From contig DAOWAG010000071.1 in NCBI GenBank assembly GCA_030634715.1, positions 1-6,590 of the forward strand: DNA of 6,590 nucleotides, written 5' to 3'. Shown one piece after another: positions 5,753 through 6,590 of the stretch; positions within the stretch are counted from its first letter, which is position 1, and each line of letters opens with the position of its first letter. A model generated the notes under the pieces. The model was given only the letters and a program-made list of their open reading frames with translations, was not told where the DNA came from and searched no databases. The stretch comes from Candidatus Aegiribacteria sp. (GTDB lineage Bacteria > Fermentibacterota > Fermentibacteria > Fermentibacterales > Fermentibacteraceae). The position numbers and the translations under genes were made by a program.

Positions 5753-6590
5753 CTGTGTTTCCAAAACTGAATCTGAAGAAATATACGCCTGAAGCGAGGG
5801 AAGAAGCTCCGGTGTACGCAAGAGTAGTTTCTCCATTACCGGTATCCCCGAAATTCACGCTCTCCACGTGTCCACCGGACAGAGTAAATATCGATAGAAC
5901 GGCGTCTCCCGCATTCGAGTAGAACTGAAAATAGAGAGTCCCGATACATGGTTGAGGATAAAAGGTGAATTCCCCCATTGAATCAGTTACTGATCCGGAG
6001 GACACATCAAGATCAAGCCCTGCGAACGATCTGCAGAGAAGCAGAACAGTGCCGGAAGCAGGAAGGGCAACAGCAACATCGTTCGCTGTGCCGGTGTCCA
6101 TCGTTTCAAGTTTCTCCGCGGTAGCGTCAAACACATATGCATACAGGTCTCCAAGCCCTGAAGCTGTCGCGCGAAAACTTCCTGTCAGTCCACTGCCAAG
6201 TTCATAGTATTTCCCCTGAAAGGAAGACATATGCTCCCCATAATCCGTATATGGATCGCTCAATACCTGACCGGTATAATCCAGACCCCGTCTGTTACCT
6301 GGATTTGTATTGTCGTAATCAGAAATTCTGAATGCTTTCCATCCGTATCTGCCATCTCCGAAATCAGGATCATCTATCCAGCAGGCCAGCATCCAGTCCT
6401 GAAGAATAGAATTCATATCAGGATCAATTCCTGTAACATCGCTGATAGCCTGCTCCAGACCAGAAACTCCGCGTCCTGACGTTCGAAGAGACCGATAAAG
6501 GAAATCAGTGCCGCCGTAGTTTTCATAAAGGTACGAGATGAAGAGAAATCCGGCGCCGTATCCGGCAACGTATTCGATGCTGCCCCATGG
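5721..6590 (-). CDS. C-terminal part of a secreted gluzincin-like metalloprotease with a T9SS type A-like sorting tail (5' end outside window)
   Basis: The reading frame is open to the window edge and ends at TAA (5723-5721), giving 289 visible residues; the start is missing. Visible residues about 5-80 contain EYVAGYGAGFLFISYLYENY, a G-V-S-G-L-E-Q-A-I helix and DWMLACWIDD. This resembles the helical half that follows the zinc site in M30/peptidase-MA type gluzincins, where HExxH lies upstream, here out of view. A beta-rich middle follows (about 120-200). The last ~82 residues, with YPQP, L-S-I-F-T-L-S-G and SGVYFFRF, and ending TVVR, fit a T9SS type A C-terminal domain (usual pattern YPNP, IYDxxGR, SGVYFY). 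Inferred role: protein hydrolysis outside the cell or at the surface. The following propeller gene overlaps its 3' end. The sorting tail is fairly secure; the peptidase family is not, because no catalytic residue is visible. Confidence 0.8.
   Translation of the reverse strand, partial: PWGSIEYVAGYGAGFLFISYLYENYGGTDFLYRSLRTSGRGVSGLEQAISDVTGIDPDMNSILQDWMLACWIDDPDFGDGRYGWKAFRISDYDNTNPGNRRGLDYTGQVLSDPYTDYGEHMSSFQGKYYELGSGLTGSFRATASGLGDLYAYVFDATAEKLETMDTGTANDVAVALPASGTVLLLCRSFAGLDLDVSSGSVTDSMGEFTFYPQPCIGTLYFQFYSNAGDAVLSIFTLSGGHVESVNFGDTGNGETTLAYTGASSLASGVYFFRFSFGNTVETGSFTVVR

Overview
The window carries one tightly packed block of genes, all read on the minus strand, so gene order runs from high to low coordinates. 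Every protein looks exported: a secreted peptidase-like protein with a type IX secretion (T9SS)-like C-terminal tail, a small secreted beta-propeller, a 1,040-residue probable outer-membrane beta-barrel protein, an Omp85/BamA-type barrel, and the start of another secreted protein. Outer-membrane barrels plus a T9SS-like sorting tail point to a diderm bacterium of the wider FCB group. The mid-range base composition and the style of the secreted proteins suggest an uncultivated lineage such as Fermentibacterota, Cloacimonadota or WOR-3. That placement is inference; no marker gene is present.

Layout in transcription order. (1) 6590-5721: 3' part of a gene for a probable gluzincin-like metalloprotease; its HExxH region would lie outside the window. 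(2) 5752-4976: small secreted six-bladed beta-propeller, start codon uncertain, overlapping gene 1. (3) 4979-1857: 1,040-residue protein starting at a GTG that overlaps the previous stop as GTGA and ending in Phe, as outer-membrane barrels do. (4) 1856-498: 452-residue Omp85-family protein whose ATG directly follows the TAG of gene 3, in the same frame. (5) After a 136-base gap, 361-1: the first 120 residues of another secreted protein, with its own good ribosome binding site. No RNA gene, CRISPR array, insertion sequence or convincing terminator is visible.

The overlaps at three consecutive junctions argue for one operon (genes 1-4) with translational coupling. The most interesting unit is the coupled pair 3+4, a large outer-membrane protein of an undescribed-looking family with its own compact Omp85 partner, sitting downstream of a possible T9SS substrate. 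It could be a dedicated outer-membrane assembly or export pair. That reading rests on motifs and gene order only.
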